From positions 992,001 through 1,056,000 of the forward strand of contig NZ_CP032489.1 in NCBI RefSeq assembly GCF_003600625.1: DNA of 64,000 bases, written 5' to 3'. The notes beneath the pieces were generated by a model, which saw nothing but the letters and a program-made list of their open reading frames with translations, did not search any database and was not told the DNA's origin. The stretch's first letter is position 1; each line of letters opens with the position of its first letter. Made by a program: the position numbers and the translations under genes. The stretch is from Arachidicoccus soli (GTDB taxonomy: Bacteria > Bacteroidota > Bacteroidia > Chitinophagales > Chitinophagaceae). Below, one piece after another: positions 18,266 through 27,040 of this stretch.

Positions 18266-19480
18266 ATGTCAATCAATAAAAAATCAAAAGTAAATCGTGC
18301 AATCACCTGGCTACATCTATGGCTGGGATTGATTTCTGGTATTATTGTATTTATTGTAAGTATTACGGGTTGTCTCTTTTGTTTTCAAAACGAGATAACA
18401 GAGATGACCCATAAAAAAGAACTTTTCATTACACCACCTAAAGAAAATGCCAAATTTTTACCTTTAAATATTTTAAAAGAAAGAGCACAGTTAGTACTGG
18501 GAAAAGATGAACCCATAAGTTATATTACTTCTTATGCCAATCCAAATAGAAGCTGGGAGTTTATGGCTTACAAAGAAGATGATGCACAGGCTATCACCTT
18601 CGCTCAATCGATAGTTTACTACAAGTCTGTTTTTATAAACCCTTATACCGGAGGCGTTACAGGTCGTATTGATTATATGCACAATTTCTTCGTAATTGTA
18701 AAATATATTCATTGGAGCCTTTTTTTAAGTACACCAATTGGTCAACCCATTGTGGGTTGGAGTACTTTGATTTTTGTAATACTGTTGATAACTGGTATTA
18801 TTATGTGGTGGCCCAAGAAATGGGATAAAAAACATAAGGAGCGCAGCTTTAAAATAAGATGGAAGGCGAAGTGGAAAAGAGTGAATTATGATTTACACAA
18901 TGTTTTAGGGTTCTATGCTTTTATCATTGCAATAATCTTGGGTTTGACAGGGATGGTATTTGCATTTCGTTGGTTTCAAGCGACGGTATATGTGGCGGGT
19001 TCTTTAAGTACAAAAGCCCCAGAAGTAAAAAACTATCAATCAGATACTACTGTCAATTATGTAGATAACCCTTTGAATACTGCTTTGTTTACAGCAAAAA
19101 AAGCGTATCCAAATGCAAAACGTTATTTCATTACGATGCCTTATTCAAATAAAGCTGCCATAAACGTGATTGCTTACAAATATAAAGAGGTGTATTATGA
19201 GGCCAATACTTTGTATTTTGATCAATATACAGGGAAGAAATTAGGTATAGATCTTTATGCAAAGAAAAATAATGGTGAAAAACTTATTTTAATGAATTAC
19301 GATATCCATGTAGGTGCGATAGGTGGTTTGATAGGCAAAATAATCGCATTTTTAGTAAGCCTTGTTTGCGCTTCATTACCTATTACCGGATTTCTTATTT
19401 GGCTGAAAAGAAAGAAAAAGAAGCATAAAAAACCTATTTCGGCAACAATCATTGATGATAACTTGCCAGAGCCTCTATAG
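18266..19480 (+). CDS. PepSY-associated transmembrane protein
   Basis: The 404-residue inner-membrane protein begins with WLHLWLGLISGIIVFIVSITG, the PepSY_TM signature, and has about four membrane segments (about 22-42, 155-180, 212-235, 360-382) with periplasmic PepSY-like regions between them. Members next to TonB siderophore receptors are thought to help reduce or release iron from siderophores in the periplasm. It follows the receptor by 51 nt. Its 3' end overlaps the convergent kinase gene by 32 nt. Confidence 0.85.
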   Translation: MSINKKSKVNRAITWLHLWLGLISGIIVFIVSITGCLFCFQNEITEMTHKKELFITPPKENAKFLPLNILKERAQLVLGKDEPISYITSYANPNRSWEFMAYKEDDAQAITFAQSIVYYKSVFINPYTGGVTGRIDYMHNFFVIVKYIHWSLFLSTPIGQPIVGWSTLIFVILLITGIIMWWPKKWDKKHKERSFKIRWKAKWKRVNYDLHNVLGFYAFIIAIILGLTGMVFAFRWFQATVYVAGSLSTKAPEVKNYQSDTTVNYVDNPLNTALFTAKKAYPNAKRYFITMPYSNKAAINVIAYKYKEVYYEANTLYFDQYTGKKLGIDLYAKKNNGEKLILMNYDIHVGAIGGLIGKIIAFLVSLVCASLPITGFLIWLKRKKKKHKKPISATIIDDNLPEPL

Positions 19481-20288
19481 GCTGTTTTTGAATATTGCCC
19501 AATTCTAATTCATAAGTGTTGCACAACTCTTTTAGGACATCTTTAAATGCAAACGCAATTCCACCAATAAAATGTAACGGCATTGTCCAGGCTTCACGAA
19601 ATTTGTATAAATGGGTAACTATAAAATCGTTCAGGCCATCTTCGATAATATTTTCGACCATATAATGACCACGATTTTCCGATAGAAAGATAGAAAAGCC
19701 TGCTAAGTATTGACTGGGAAATGGTTTTTGGTAAGTATTGTTTAAAATTTCAGCGCGTGAAGTATTGTATTTTTTTTCAAAGGCGTTCATTAAGTCTTCA
19801 TCGAAGGTCTTATATAAATAATATTGCAAAACTTTTCTTCCAAGATATGCACCACTGCCTTCATCGCCTAAAACATACCCAATGCCATTTTGTTCCTGAA
19901 TTATTTTTTTGCCATTGAAATATGCACATCCGCTTCCAGTTCCTAGAATCGATACAACACCCTTACTATGACCACATGTAGCTCTTGCAGCGGCAATTAA
20001 ATCAGAATTAATTTCTATTGTAGCATCGGGGAATGTTTTACTTAAAATTTTTCGCATTATTTTTTTATTCTCTATTGTGCTAAGACCAGCTCCATAAAAA
20101 TATATCTCATCGACTTTTTTATTATTTAAGGCGGGTAATAAATACTGCGAAAGCACATCAAGAATACTTTCTGGCTTTAGAAAATAGGGGTTAAGTCCAG
20201 TAGTCGCAACTTTTGTATTCTTTTTCTTCTCCATTAAATACCAACTACATTTTGTAGCGCCGCTGTCAGCGATAAGCTTTGTTGCCAT
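19449..20288 (-). CDS. BadF/BadG-type N-acetylglucosamine kinase-like ATPase
   Basis: The 279-residue product has the ASKHA fold: phosphate-1 loop IADSGATKCSWY at the N-terminus, then GVVSILGTGSGCAYF (phosphate 2) and VLGDEGSGAYLGRKVL. In Bacteroidota such proteins phosphorylate N-acetylglucosamine or related amino sugars, probably for wall recycling. It is encoded alone and runs convergently into the PepSY gene. Confidence 0.82.
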   Translation of the reverse strand: MATKLIADSGATKCSWYLMEKKKNTKVATTGLNPYFLKPESILDVLSQYLLPALNNKKVDEIYFYGAGLSTIENKKIMRKILSKTFPDATIEINSDLIAAARATCGHSKGVVSILGTGSGCAYFNGKKIIQEQNGIGYVLGDEGSGAYLGRKVLQYYLYKTFDEDLMNAFEKKYNTSRAEILNNTYQKPFPSQYLAGFSIFLSENRGHYMVENIIEDGLNDFIVTHLYKFREAWTMPLHFIGGIAFAFKDVLKELCNTYELELGNIQKQPIEALASYHQ

Positions 20289-20447
20289 TAGGAGTGTTTT
20301 ATAGTTATTAGATAACTAAGTTATAAATATTTCAGTATAAACTAAGAATTGCTGCTCATTAAATTTTCTTTAAGGTAATTAATTCGGCATTTGTCCTAAT
20401 TAATTAAGATATTCGCGGAGTTTTTATCGCTACTTTTAAAAAGGACT

Positions 20448-22043
20448 ATGAAGAATAAAAAATTGCAAATCTGGCTTCCAATAATACTGTCTATTATTAT
20501 GGTACTGGGCATGGTAGTAGGTTATAAATTGAGAAAAGATACAGCTGGAGCAGACTCTTTTTTGAAAAATAAACAAAACTCTGCTATTGCACAAGTCGTG
20601 AGTATAATTGACAAAATGTATGTAGATAATGAAAATGTAGATTCTTTGCAAGCTAAGGCCATTAATGATTTGCTCGCACAATTAGATCCCCATTCTGTGT
20701 ATATATCTGCGGAACAATTGCAAGTTTTGAATGATGAAACAAAAGGTAGTTATCGAGGGATGGGCATTGGCTTCGAATTAATAAAAGATAGTGTAGTCAT
20801 TACGAATGTGACTAAAGATGGACCGGCATTTAAAGTGGGTATACAAGTTGGAGATCGATTCTTAGCCTTTAATGATTCAATTAAAATTTCCGGACCGCAA
20901 CGTTCACAAGAAGGCGTTGTGAATTTGTTAAGCAGGTTAGGGAATACGATAAAAGTTGAGCTGGTGCGCAATAATAAAATTTCAAATGTTAATATAGAAA
21001 AAGCACTTTTACCTGTTAGCTCTATTGATGCGGCTTATATGCTAGATTCGATAACAGCCTATGTGAAACTGAATAAATTTTCGGAAACTACTTATCATGA
21101 TTTTATGATGGCGCTGGAGAAATTGAAAGCTGCAGGAATGAAACAGTTGGTGTTGGATATACGTGGTAATAGTGGAGGGTTATTAAGTTCTGCAACAGAA
21201 ATTGCGAATGAATTTTTATTGCAAGACCAGCTAATTGTTTATACCGAAGGAGCCAAAGTAGGTCGTATTGATTATCGTTGTAAAAGAGATGGTTTTTACC
21301 CTACATTAAAATTAGCTGTTTTAGTAGATGAAACAACTGCATCAGCAAGTGAAATTGTTGCAGGCTCTTTGCAGGATTGGGACAGAGCAACCATTATTGG
21401 GCGCCGTACTTTTGGCAAAGGATTGGTGCAGGACCAATTCAGATTAACCAATGGGGATGCACTAAGATTGACTGTAGCACGTTATTTTACGCCCTTAGGT
21501 CGCAATATTCAAAAACCGTATAATGAAGGAATAGAAAATTATAAAAATGAATTGGCAGCTCGCTTCCATAATGGGGAAACTGTGTTAGGTGATACTTCCT
21601 CCCCCAAAGGAAAGGCTTTTAAAACACCAAAAGGTCATACCGTATATGGTGGTGGTGGAATTACGCCTGATGTGTTTGTTCCTTTTGATTCTACGTTATT
21701 ACCAAAGCAAGCGGTCGGTTTATTTTTGAAAGGAGTTCTTACCAAATTTACATTTTTGTATTACATGCAACATAAAGCTGTTTTGGAAAAAATGAAAACA
21801 CCGGTAGAATTGGTTAAGGCTATTCAACCCGTTGAAGAAGTATGGCAACCTTTGTGCGCCTTTGCTAAAAATGATGGTGTAGATATCACAACATTAAATG
21901 CTGAGGCAAAAGCCAATATTTTGGAGAAATTTGAAGCATTTTTAGCCAAAGCAGTATATGGGTCACAGGGTTATTTTGAAATAAATAATCAAGATGATAG
22001 TATTGTGCAAAAAGGCTTAGAGGTAATAAACGAAAAGAAATAA
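20448..22043 (+). CDS. S41 family C-terminal processing protease
   Basis: The 531-residue product has one N-terminal membrane anchor (about 7-26), a PDZ domain (about 95-180, GSYRGMGIGFELIKD and VGIQVGDRFLAFND) and the S41 catalytic domain. DIRGNSGGLL, TTASASEIVAGSLQ (catalytic Ser) and RTFGKGLVQ (catalytic Lys) are intact. It should degrade or trim proteins in the periplasm. Length is normal for the CtpA/Prc-like group of Bacteroidota. Confidence 0.93.
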   Translation: MKNKKLQIWLPIILSIIMVLGMVVGYKLRKDTAGADSFLKNKQNSAIAQVVSIIDKMYVDNENVDSLQAKAINDLLAQLDPHSVYISAEQLQVLNDETKGSYRGMGIGFELIKDSVVITNVTKDGPAFKVGIQVGDRFLAFNDSIKISGPQRSQEGVVNLLSRLGNTIKVELVRNNKISNVNIEKALLPVSSIDAAYMLDSITAYVKLNKFSETTYHDFMMALEKLKAAGMKQLVLDIRGNSGGLLSSATEIANEFLLQDQLIVYTEGAKVGRIDYRCKRDGFYPTLKLAVLVDETTASASEIVAGSLQDWDRATIIGRRTFGKGLVQDQFRLTNGDALRLTVARYFTPLGRNIQKPYNEGIENYKNELAARFHNGETVLGDTSSPKGKAFKTPKGHTVYGGGGITPDVFVPFDSTLLPKQAVGLFLKGVLTKFTFLYYMQHKAVLEKMKTPVELVKAIQPVEEVWQPLCAFAKNDGVDITTLNAEAKANILEKFEAFLAKAVYGSQGYFEINNQDDSIVQKGLEVINEKK

Positions 22044-22071
22044 AAAATATTGAATTTATTTGCAAATAGGC

Positions 22072-22101
22072 TTGGAATTTATTTTTTAAATCTTATCTTT
22101 G
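22072..22101 (+). promoter_or_regulatory. Promoter of tRNA-Arg
   Basis: TATCTTTG at 22094-22101 is an exact TAnnTTTG match, with a TTGG -33-like box at 22072-22075 about 18 nt upstream. The tRNA begins 20 nt later. Confidence 0.65.
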
Positions 22102-22120
22102 CAATCCCAAAAACGGGTAT

Positions 22121-22194
22121 GGCTGCGTAGCTCAACTGAATAGAGCATCTCACTACGGATGAGAAGGTTTTAGGTTTGAATCCTAACGCGGTCA
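22121..22194 (+). tRNA. tRNA-Arg (anticodon ACG)
   Basis: The cloverleaf has acceptor ggctgcg with cgcggtc, D arm gctc...gagc, anticodon stem tctca/tgaga and loop ctacgga giving anticodon ACG (Arg, CGN codons after A-to-I editing), and T arm ttagg/cctaa. The discriminator is A and no CCA is encoded. Confidence 0.95.
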
Positions 22195-22206
22195 CACAGA
22201 AAATCA

Positions 22207-22242
22207 AGCAGTTATAAATTTATTTTATAGCTGCTTTTTTCA
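22207..22242 (+). terminator. Terminator of tRNA-Arg
   Basis: The arms agcagttataaa and tttatagctgct (one G-U) are followed by a T-run, 13 nt after the tRNA. Confidence 0.85.
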
Positions 22243-22397
22243 TAAAATTAATTCAGAAATTGCAGGGATGCATACAATGCAATACCTCGCAATGCACATA
22301 TATATATTTAATAATTATTATTGTTAATAATGCAATAAAAGGGAATATTTGGCACGTTTTTTTAGTATTGATCAATTGAAAAATTAAAGATTAAAAA

Positions 22398-22934
22398 ATG
22401 AAAAAAATACTCATTGCCTTTGTAATCCTTTTTAGCTGTTTACAATTGCAGAAAGCTTCAGCTCAGCTAAGTTTAAGTATTAATATAGGCAGTCAGCCAG
22501 CTTGGGGACCTGTAGGTTATAATTATGTCCAATATTATTATCTACCAGATATTAATTGTTATTATAATGTCGCAGACGGAGAATATGTTTATCCTGTCGG
22601 CAATCATTGGCATTTTGCTTCGAGATTACCTGAAAGATATAGAGACTATGATATATATAATTCTTATAAAGTTGTGGTAAACAGAAATCACCCTTACTAT
22701 AACAACCGATATGATAGAGAATCTTATGGAAGGTATAGGGGTAGAAGAGGGCAGCCAATGATACGTGATAGCCGCGATGAAAGATATTATAGTCACGGAA
22801 ATGGACACGCTTATGGTCATTATCATGGTGATGAAAATAAGGGCCATTATAAGCATGGTGACTACAATAACCATGGTGGTGAAAATCACGGACATCATGG
22901 AGACCATGGTCATGGTAGAGGAAGAGATGATTAG
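22398..22934 (+). CDS. Secreted Tyr/His/Gly-rich hypothetical protein
   Basis: The 178-residue product has a signal peptide ending in KASAQ (residue about 22). The middle (about 35-75) is rich in Tyr/Asn and resembles small periplasmic proteins with a VQYYYLPDINCYYNVADGEYVY pattern split around one Cys. The last 45 residues are a low-complexity tail rich in His, Gly and Asp with repeated HG and GH pairs, which suggests metal binding. The repetitive 3' end also opens long antisense frames that are not genes. Function unknown. It is monocistronic. Confidence 0.7.
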   Translation: MKKILIAFVILFSCLQLQKASAQLSLSINIGSQPAWGPVGYNYVQYYYLPDINCYYNVADGEYVYPVGNHWHFASRLPERYRDYDIYNSYKVVVNRNHPYYNNRYDRESYGRYRGRRGQPMIRDSRDERYYSHGNGHAYGHYHGDENKGHYKHGDYNNHGGENHGHHGDHGHGRGRDD

Positions 22935-23017
22935 AAAATCTCCTGGTAGAATAATTCCTTTTAATCAATGGAAATCAGAACTGGACACTCTCTCACAAAG
23001 TGTGTAAATTTAAAAAG

Positions 23018-23048
23018 ATGTTGGGGCTGAGCTCCGACATTTTTTTTG
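23018..23048 (+). terminator. Terminator of the His-rich protein gene
   Basis: A 9-bp stem (atgttgggg / ctccgacat with G-U pairs) is followed by eight T. Confidence 0.8.
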
Positions 23049-23120
23049 CAATCGATTCATTTTTAATGTTATTATACTTATTGTTATCAAATTGGTATTA
23101 AACATAGATAAATAAAGCAA

Positions 23121-23166
23121 TTTTCCACAGGGGCATTTTTTCCCCTGAAATGTGGTAATTTGCCAC
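23121..23166 (+). promoter_or_regulatory. Competing hairpins and DnaA-box-like site upstream of ftsK
   Basis: ttttccaca (23121-23129) fits the DnaA-box consensus TTWTNCACA. The same bases begin a hairpin (cagggg 23128-23133 with cccctg 23142-23147, extended by cca/tgg). The gtgg at 23152-23155 can instead pair with ccac at 23163-23166. The region lies just before ftsK. Confidence 0.35.
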
Positions 23167-23185
23167 TTTATTTCGATATACTATT

Positions 23186-25735
23186 ATGCCCAATAATTTG
23201 AAAACAAATAAGAGTGCAATTCCTTCTCCTGATAAATTGAACCCGGAGAAAGAAGTAAATGTGACTGTTTCTGAAATTGTAAGAGACGAGCGCACCTATA
23301 AAATTACGGGTGCAATATTATTGCTTATTGGATTTTTCTTATTTATATCTTTCGCTTCTTATCTCTTTACTTGGCAAGAAGATCAAGATAAAGTAATGAG
23401 TTTTGGCGTCAAAATCTTCAGTACTTCTGATATGAAAGTATCGAATCTATTTGGCGTACTTGGTGCTTATACTTCGCACAATTTAATGTACAACGGTTTT
23501 GGTGTAGCTTCTTTTTTACTATGTACCAGTTTTTTTGTGGCAGGTGTAAATTTTCTTTTTGGTAAAAAAGTTTTCTCCTTAAGAAGGAATATAAAATATG
23601 TGGTGGCAGGACTCATCGTCCTCAGTACCACTTTTGCGTTTCTTAATATGGAATTATTAAAAACTGGGTTTTCTTGGGGGGGGGCAGCAGGAGAATTGGT
23701 ATGCGAATGGTTATTAAAATGGATTGGGACTTTAGGAACCATTTGCGCCATCTTATTGATTTTAGGTATTTATCTTATCTGGCGCTTCGATCCGGTATTT
23801 TCGCTTCATATCTTTAGTAAGAGAGAAAAGAAAATAGCAGTTGTCGATTCAGAAATGGAAGAGGAGGGTGATGTAGCACCGGAGAATGAAGGCGCACAAT
23901 TATTTGTTGATAGTCAAGTAGCAGCTGGCAATCAACTAAAAAATAAAAAAAGTAAAGGTGTCTCTGTAATATTGCCCGAATTTGATGTAGAAGATGATTT
24001 AGCACTTTCTGTTGATGAAAAGAATGAGGAAGAAATACCGAGTATAAACGAAGTCTTTGCGGCAGAAGAAGAAAAAGAAAAATTGAAGCCTTTAGAAGCA
24101 AAAGCTACTAGAGCAATTGTTCCCAATCCGGAAAATATGCCGCTTGAAATAAAACCGGAAGTAGAAGAGATTCCTTCTGAAATTATTGTCAACACAGATG
24201 CGCCACAAGCCCAAGTATTGGCGCAAAGTAATTATGAGCCTACATTAGATTTGAGTAATTATAAATATCCATCTATAGAATTATTGGATATTCATGGAAC
24301 GGAAAAAAGTATTCATGATCCTGAAGAGCTGGAGCAGAATAAGAATCAGATTATCTCTACACTAAAGAATTACGATATTCATATCCAGCGCATTTCTGCT
24401 ACAGTTGGACCAACAGTTACTTTATATGAAATTGTGCCGGCACCTGGTGTACGTATTTCGCGTATCAAAAATTTAGAAGATGATATCGCCTTAAGTCTGG
24501 CAGCGCTTGGTATTCGTATTATTGCACCTATTCCTGGAAAGGGTACAATCGGAATTGAAGTGCCAAATATTAATAAGACCATTGTAAGTATGCGTGGCCT
24601 TATCGCTTCTGATAAATTTCAGAATAATAATTTCTCTTTACCAATCGCGATCGGGAAGAAGATTAATAACGAAAACTTTATTGTGGATTTGGCAAGTATG
24701 CCACATTTATTGATGGCAGGCGCTACAGGGCAAGGTAAATCGGTTGGGGTAAATGCACTTTTGGTTTCATTGTTATACAAAAAGCACCCTTCGCAATTGA
24801 AGTTTGTTTTAGTCGATCCGAAGAAAGTAGAGTTGAGTTTATACCGTACCATCGAGCATCATTTTTTGGCTAAATTACCCGGGGAAGAAGAAGCTATTAT
24901 TACCGATACTAAAAAAGTAGTAACCACTTTAAATGCATTGTGTATCGAAATGGATAATCGTTACGATTTGTTAAAAGAAGCAGGTTGTCGCAATATTAAA
25001 GAATACAACGAAAAATTTGTGAAACGTAGACTCAATCCACAAAAAGGGCATCAGTTTCTGCCTTTTATTGTTTTGGTGATTGATGAATTTGCCGATTTAA
25101 TTATGACTGCCGGTAAGGAAATAGAAATGCCTATTGCACGTTTGGCGCAATTGGCACGTGCTGTAGGTATTCACTTAATTATTGCAACACAAAGGCCTTC
25201 AGTAAATATTATTACTGGTACTATTAAGGCAAATTTCCCGGCGCGTATTGCATTTAAGGTATCTTCTAAAATAGACAGTCGTACCATTTTAGATGCGGGT
25301 GGAGCAGAGCAATTAATTGGTAAAGGCGATATGCTTATCAGTTATAATGGCGAAATCACCCGTTTGCAATGTGCTTTTGTTGATACGCCTGAAGTGGATA
25401 AAGTTTGCGACTTTATTGGTGAACAACAAGGTTATCCCGAAGCATTTTTATTACCTGAGTACGTTGATGAGAAAGAATTGGCTGCGAGCGGTGGTAATGA
25501 TTTAACTGATAGGGATCCTCTTTTTGAAGATGCAGCAAAATTGATTGTCCAAAATCAAGTCGGCTCAACGTCTTTAATTCAACGTCGCATGAAACTCGGG
25601 TACAACCGTGCCGGCCGTCTGATGGATCAATTAGAGATGGCGGGAATTGTTGGTTCTAACCAAGGTAGCAAAGCAAGAGACGTATTAATAAAAACGGATG
25701 CTGATCTGCAATATTTACTGGATAATATACCCTGA
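23186..25735 (+). CDS. ftsK: DNA translocase FtsK
   Basis: The 849-residue septal DNA pump has an N-terminal domain with four membrane segments (about 42-62, 100-125, 135-155, 180-197), an acidic Glu-rich linker (about 215-350), and the motor. Walker A GATGQGKSVG has Lys518, and Walker B is FIVLVIDEFADL. The C-terminal winged-helix gamma domain (DPLFEDAAKLI to the end) should read KOPS-like sites. It acts in chromosome dimer resolution at division. A run of nine G at 23676-23684 lies in the membrane domain; the frame is intact here. Confidence 0.95.
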   Translation: MPNNLKTNKSAIPSPDKLNPEKEVNVTVSEIVRDERTYKITGAILLLIGFFLFISFASYLFTWQEDQDKVMSFGVKIFSTSDMKVSNLFGVLGAYTSHNLMYNGFGVASFLLCTSFFVAGVNFLFGKKVFSLRRNIKYVVAGLIVLSTTFAFLNMELLKTGFSWGGAAGELVCEWLLKWIGTLGTICAILLILGIYLIWRFDPVFSLHIFSKREKKIAVVDSEMEEEGDVAPENEGAQLFVDSQVAAGNQLKNKKSKGVSVILPEFDVEDDLALSVDEKNEEEIPSINEVFAAEEEKEKLKPLEAKATRAIVPNPENMPLEIKPEVEEIPSEIIVNTDAPQAQVLAQSNYEPTLDLSNYKYPSIELLDIHGTEKSIHDPEELEQNKNQIISTLKNYDIHIQRISATVGPTVTLYEIVPAPGVRISRIKNLEDDIALSLAALGIRIIAPIPGKGTIGIEVPNINKTIVSMRGLIASDKFQNNNFSLPIAIGKKINNENFIVDLASMPHLLMAGATGQGKSVGVNALLVSLLYKKHPSQLKFVLVDPKKVELSLYRTIEHHFLAKLPGEEEAIITDTKKVVTTLNALCIEMDNRYDLLKEAGCRNIKEYNEKFVKRRLNPQKGHQFLPFIVLVIDEFADLIMTAGKEIEMPIARLAQLARAVGIHLIIATQRPSVNIITGTIKANFPARIAFKVSSKIDSRTILDAGGAEQLIGKGDMLISYNGEITRLQCAFVDTPEVDKVCDFIGEQQGYPEAFLLPEYVDEKELAASGGNDLTDRDPLFEDAAKLIVQNQVGSTSLIQRRMKLGYNRAGRLMDQLEMAGIVGSNQGSKARDVLIKTDADLQYLLDNIP

Positions 25736-25772
25736 CGAAGTGAAAAGTTAATAGAGAGGGGGAAAAACAGAA

Positions 25773-26148
25773 ATGAAAGGTTTTATGGGAAAAACAATTT
25801 TAAAGGTAAACACATGCGCTTTTGCAATTAAGATTGTCAGGATTAATCAATATTTACAGCAAGAGAAAAATGAATATATACATCTAAACAATTACTGAGA
25901 AGCGGCACTGCAATTAGTACCCTGATAATGAAAGCAGAATTTGCAGAAAGTAAGCTTGATTTTATACATAAGATGCGTATAATTTTAAAAGGGGCAAATG
26001 AAACAAATTATCGGTTATCCTTATTAAAATTTGTATAATGGTAAGAAAGCTTACATTCAATTTGAATTTGAAACAATAGTGATAAATTGCATTATTGTTA
26101 TCGAGAATAAAAACCGCGAAGGCAAATAATTTGCCTCAAAGAACTTAA
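25773..26148 (+). pseudogene. Decayed four-helix-bundle (S23/23S IVS-type) protein
   Basis: The 465-nt gap between ftsK and panB contains a recognisable relic. One frame from ATG 25773 gives FAIKIVRINQYLQQEKNEY and stops at 25896. The frame starting at 25895 continues LRSGTAIS...KAEFAESKLDFIHK and NETNYRLSLLK to a stop at 26036. A third piece near 26090-26148 reads LLSRIKTAKA. These are the conserved blocks of the small (about 120 aa) four-helix-bundle family, in order, broken by at least two frameshifts and several stops. Nothing else was recognised in the gap. Confidence 0.75.
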
Positions 26149-26200
26149 TTTGTTATTCATGATTTTTACTTTTATTTTTTTACTTTTTACTTAATTTTCT

Positions 26201-27019
26201 ATGTCTGCATCCACTAAAGAAATAAAACGCATCACCACCAATACGCTTCAGAAAATGAAGAAAGCTGGGGAAAAAATCTCTATGCTTACGGCTTATGATT
26301 TCTCCTTTGCCAAAGTTTTTGACGAAGCTGGCTTAGATGTTATATTGGTGGGGGATAGTGCAAGTAATGTAATGGCCGGTCACGAAACGACCTTGCCCAT
26401 TACTTTAGACCAAATGATTTATCATGCACAATCTGTAGTGCGCGGTGTTTCACGTGCGCTGGTGGTAGCTGATTTGCCGTTTGGAGCTTATCAATCCAAC
26501 CAAGATATTGCACTGGCTTCCGCTATTCGTATGATGAAGGAAAGTGGCGCGCACGCCTTGAAGTTAGAAGGAGGTATAGAAATTTGTGATAGCGTGAAAA
26601 AAATTGTATCCGCAGGTATTCCTGTAATGGGGCATTTGGGATTAACTCCACAAAGTATTTATAAATTTGGCACATATACAGTCCGGGCAAAAGTGGATGA
26701 GGAAGCCAATAAATTAAAATCTGACGCATTGGCATTACAAGAGGCGGGCGCATTTGCAATAGTCTTAGAAAAAATTCCAGCAGACCTCGCTAAAGAAGTT
26801 TCGGCATCTTTAACTATTCCCACGATTGGTATTGGTGCGGGTAATGATTGCGATGGCCAGGTTTTGGTTATGCACGATATGTTAGGAATCAATAACGAGT
26901 TTAATCCTCGCTTTGTTCGTAAATATTTAAATCTTCATCAAGTAATTTCTACCGCAGCAAAACAGTATATTGCAGATGTAAAATCCGGCTCTTTCCCCAA
27001 TGAAGAAGAATCGTATTAA
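26201..27019 (+). CDS. panB: 3-methyl-2-oxobutanoate hydroxymethyltransferase
   Basis: The first committed enzyme of pantothenate synthesis, transferring a hydroxymethyl group from methylene-tetrahydrofolate to ketoisovalerate. The 272-residue product shows [26 protein letters not shown], split over the metal-binding VGDSASNV, then [15 protein letters not shown], and the catalytic region [18 protein letters not shown]. Length is normal. A low-complexity T/A spacer precedes the start. Confidence 0.96.
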   Translation: MSASTKEIKRITTNTLQKMKKAGEKISMLTAYDFSFAKVFDEAGLDVILVGDSASNVMAGHETTLPITLDQMIYHAQSVVRGVSRALVVADLPFGAYQSNQDIALASAIRMMKESGAHALKLEGGIEICDSVKKIVSAGIPVMGHLGLTPQSIYKFGTYTVRAKVDEEANKLKSDALALQEAGAFAIVLEKIPADLAKEVSASLTIPTIGIGAGNDCDGQVLVMHDMLGINNEFNPRFVRKYLNLHQVISTAAKQYIADVKSGSFPNEEESY

Positions 27020-27040
27020 AGACAGCTCAATTCATGCGCA

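Noticed and set aside
22347-22365. Sigma-54-like promoter before the His-rich protein gene
   Set aside because: TTGGCAC fits the -24 half, but the -12 half reads TTTAG instead of TTGC, so the second invariant GC is missing.
22552-22968. Antisense ORFs of 95 and 138 codons opposite the His-rich protein gene
   Set aside because: They arise because the repetitive His/Gly/Tyr coding text lacks stops in other frames; they are low-complexity and have no start context.
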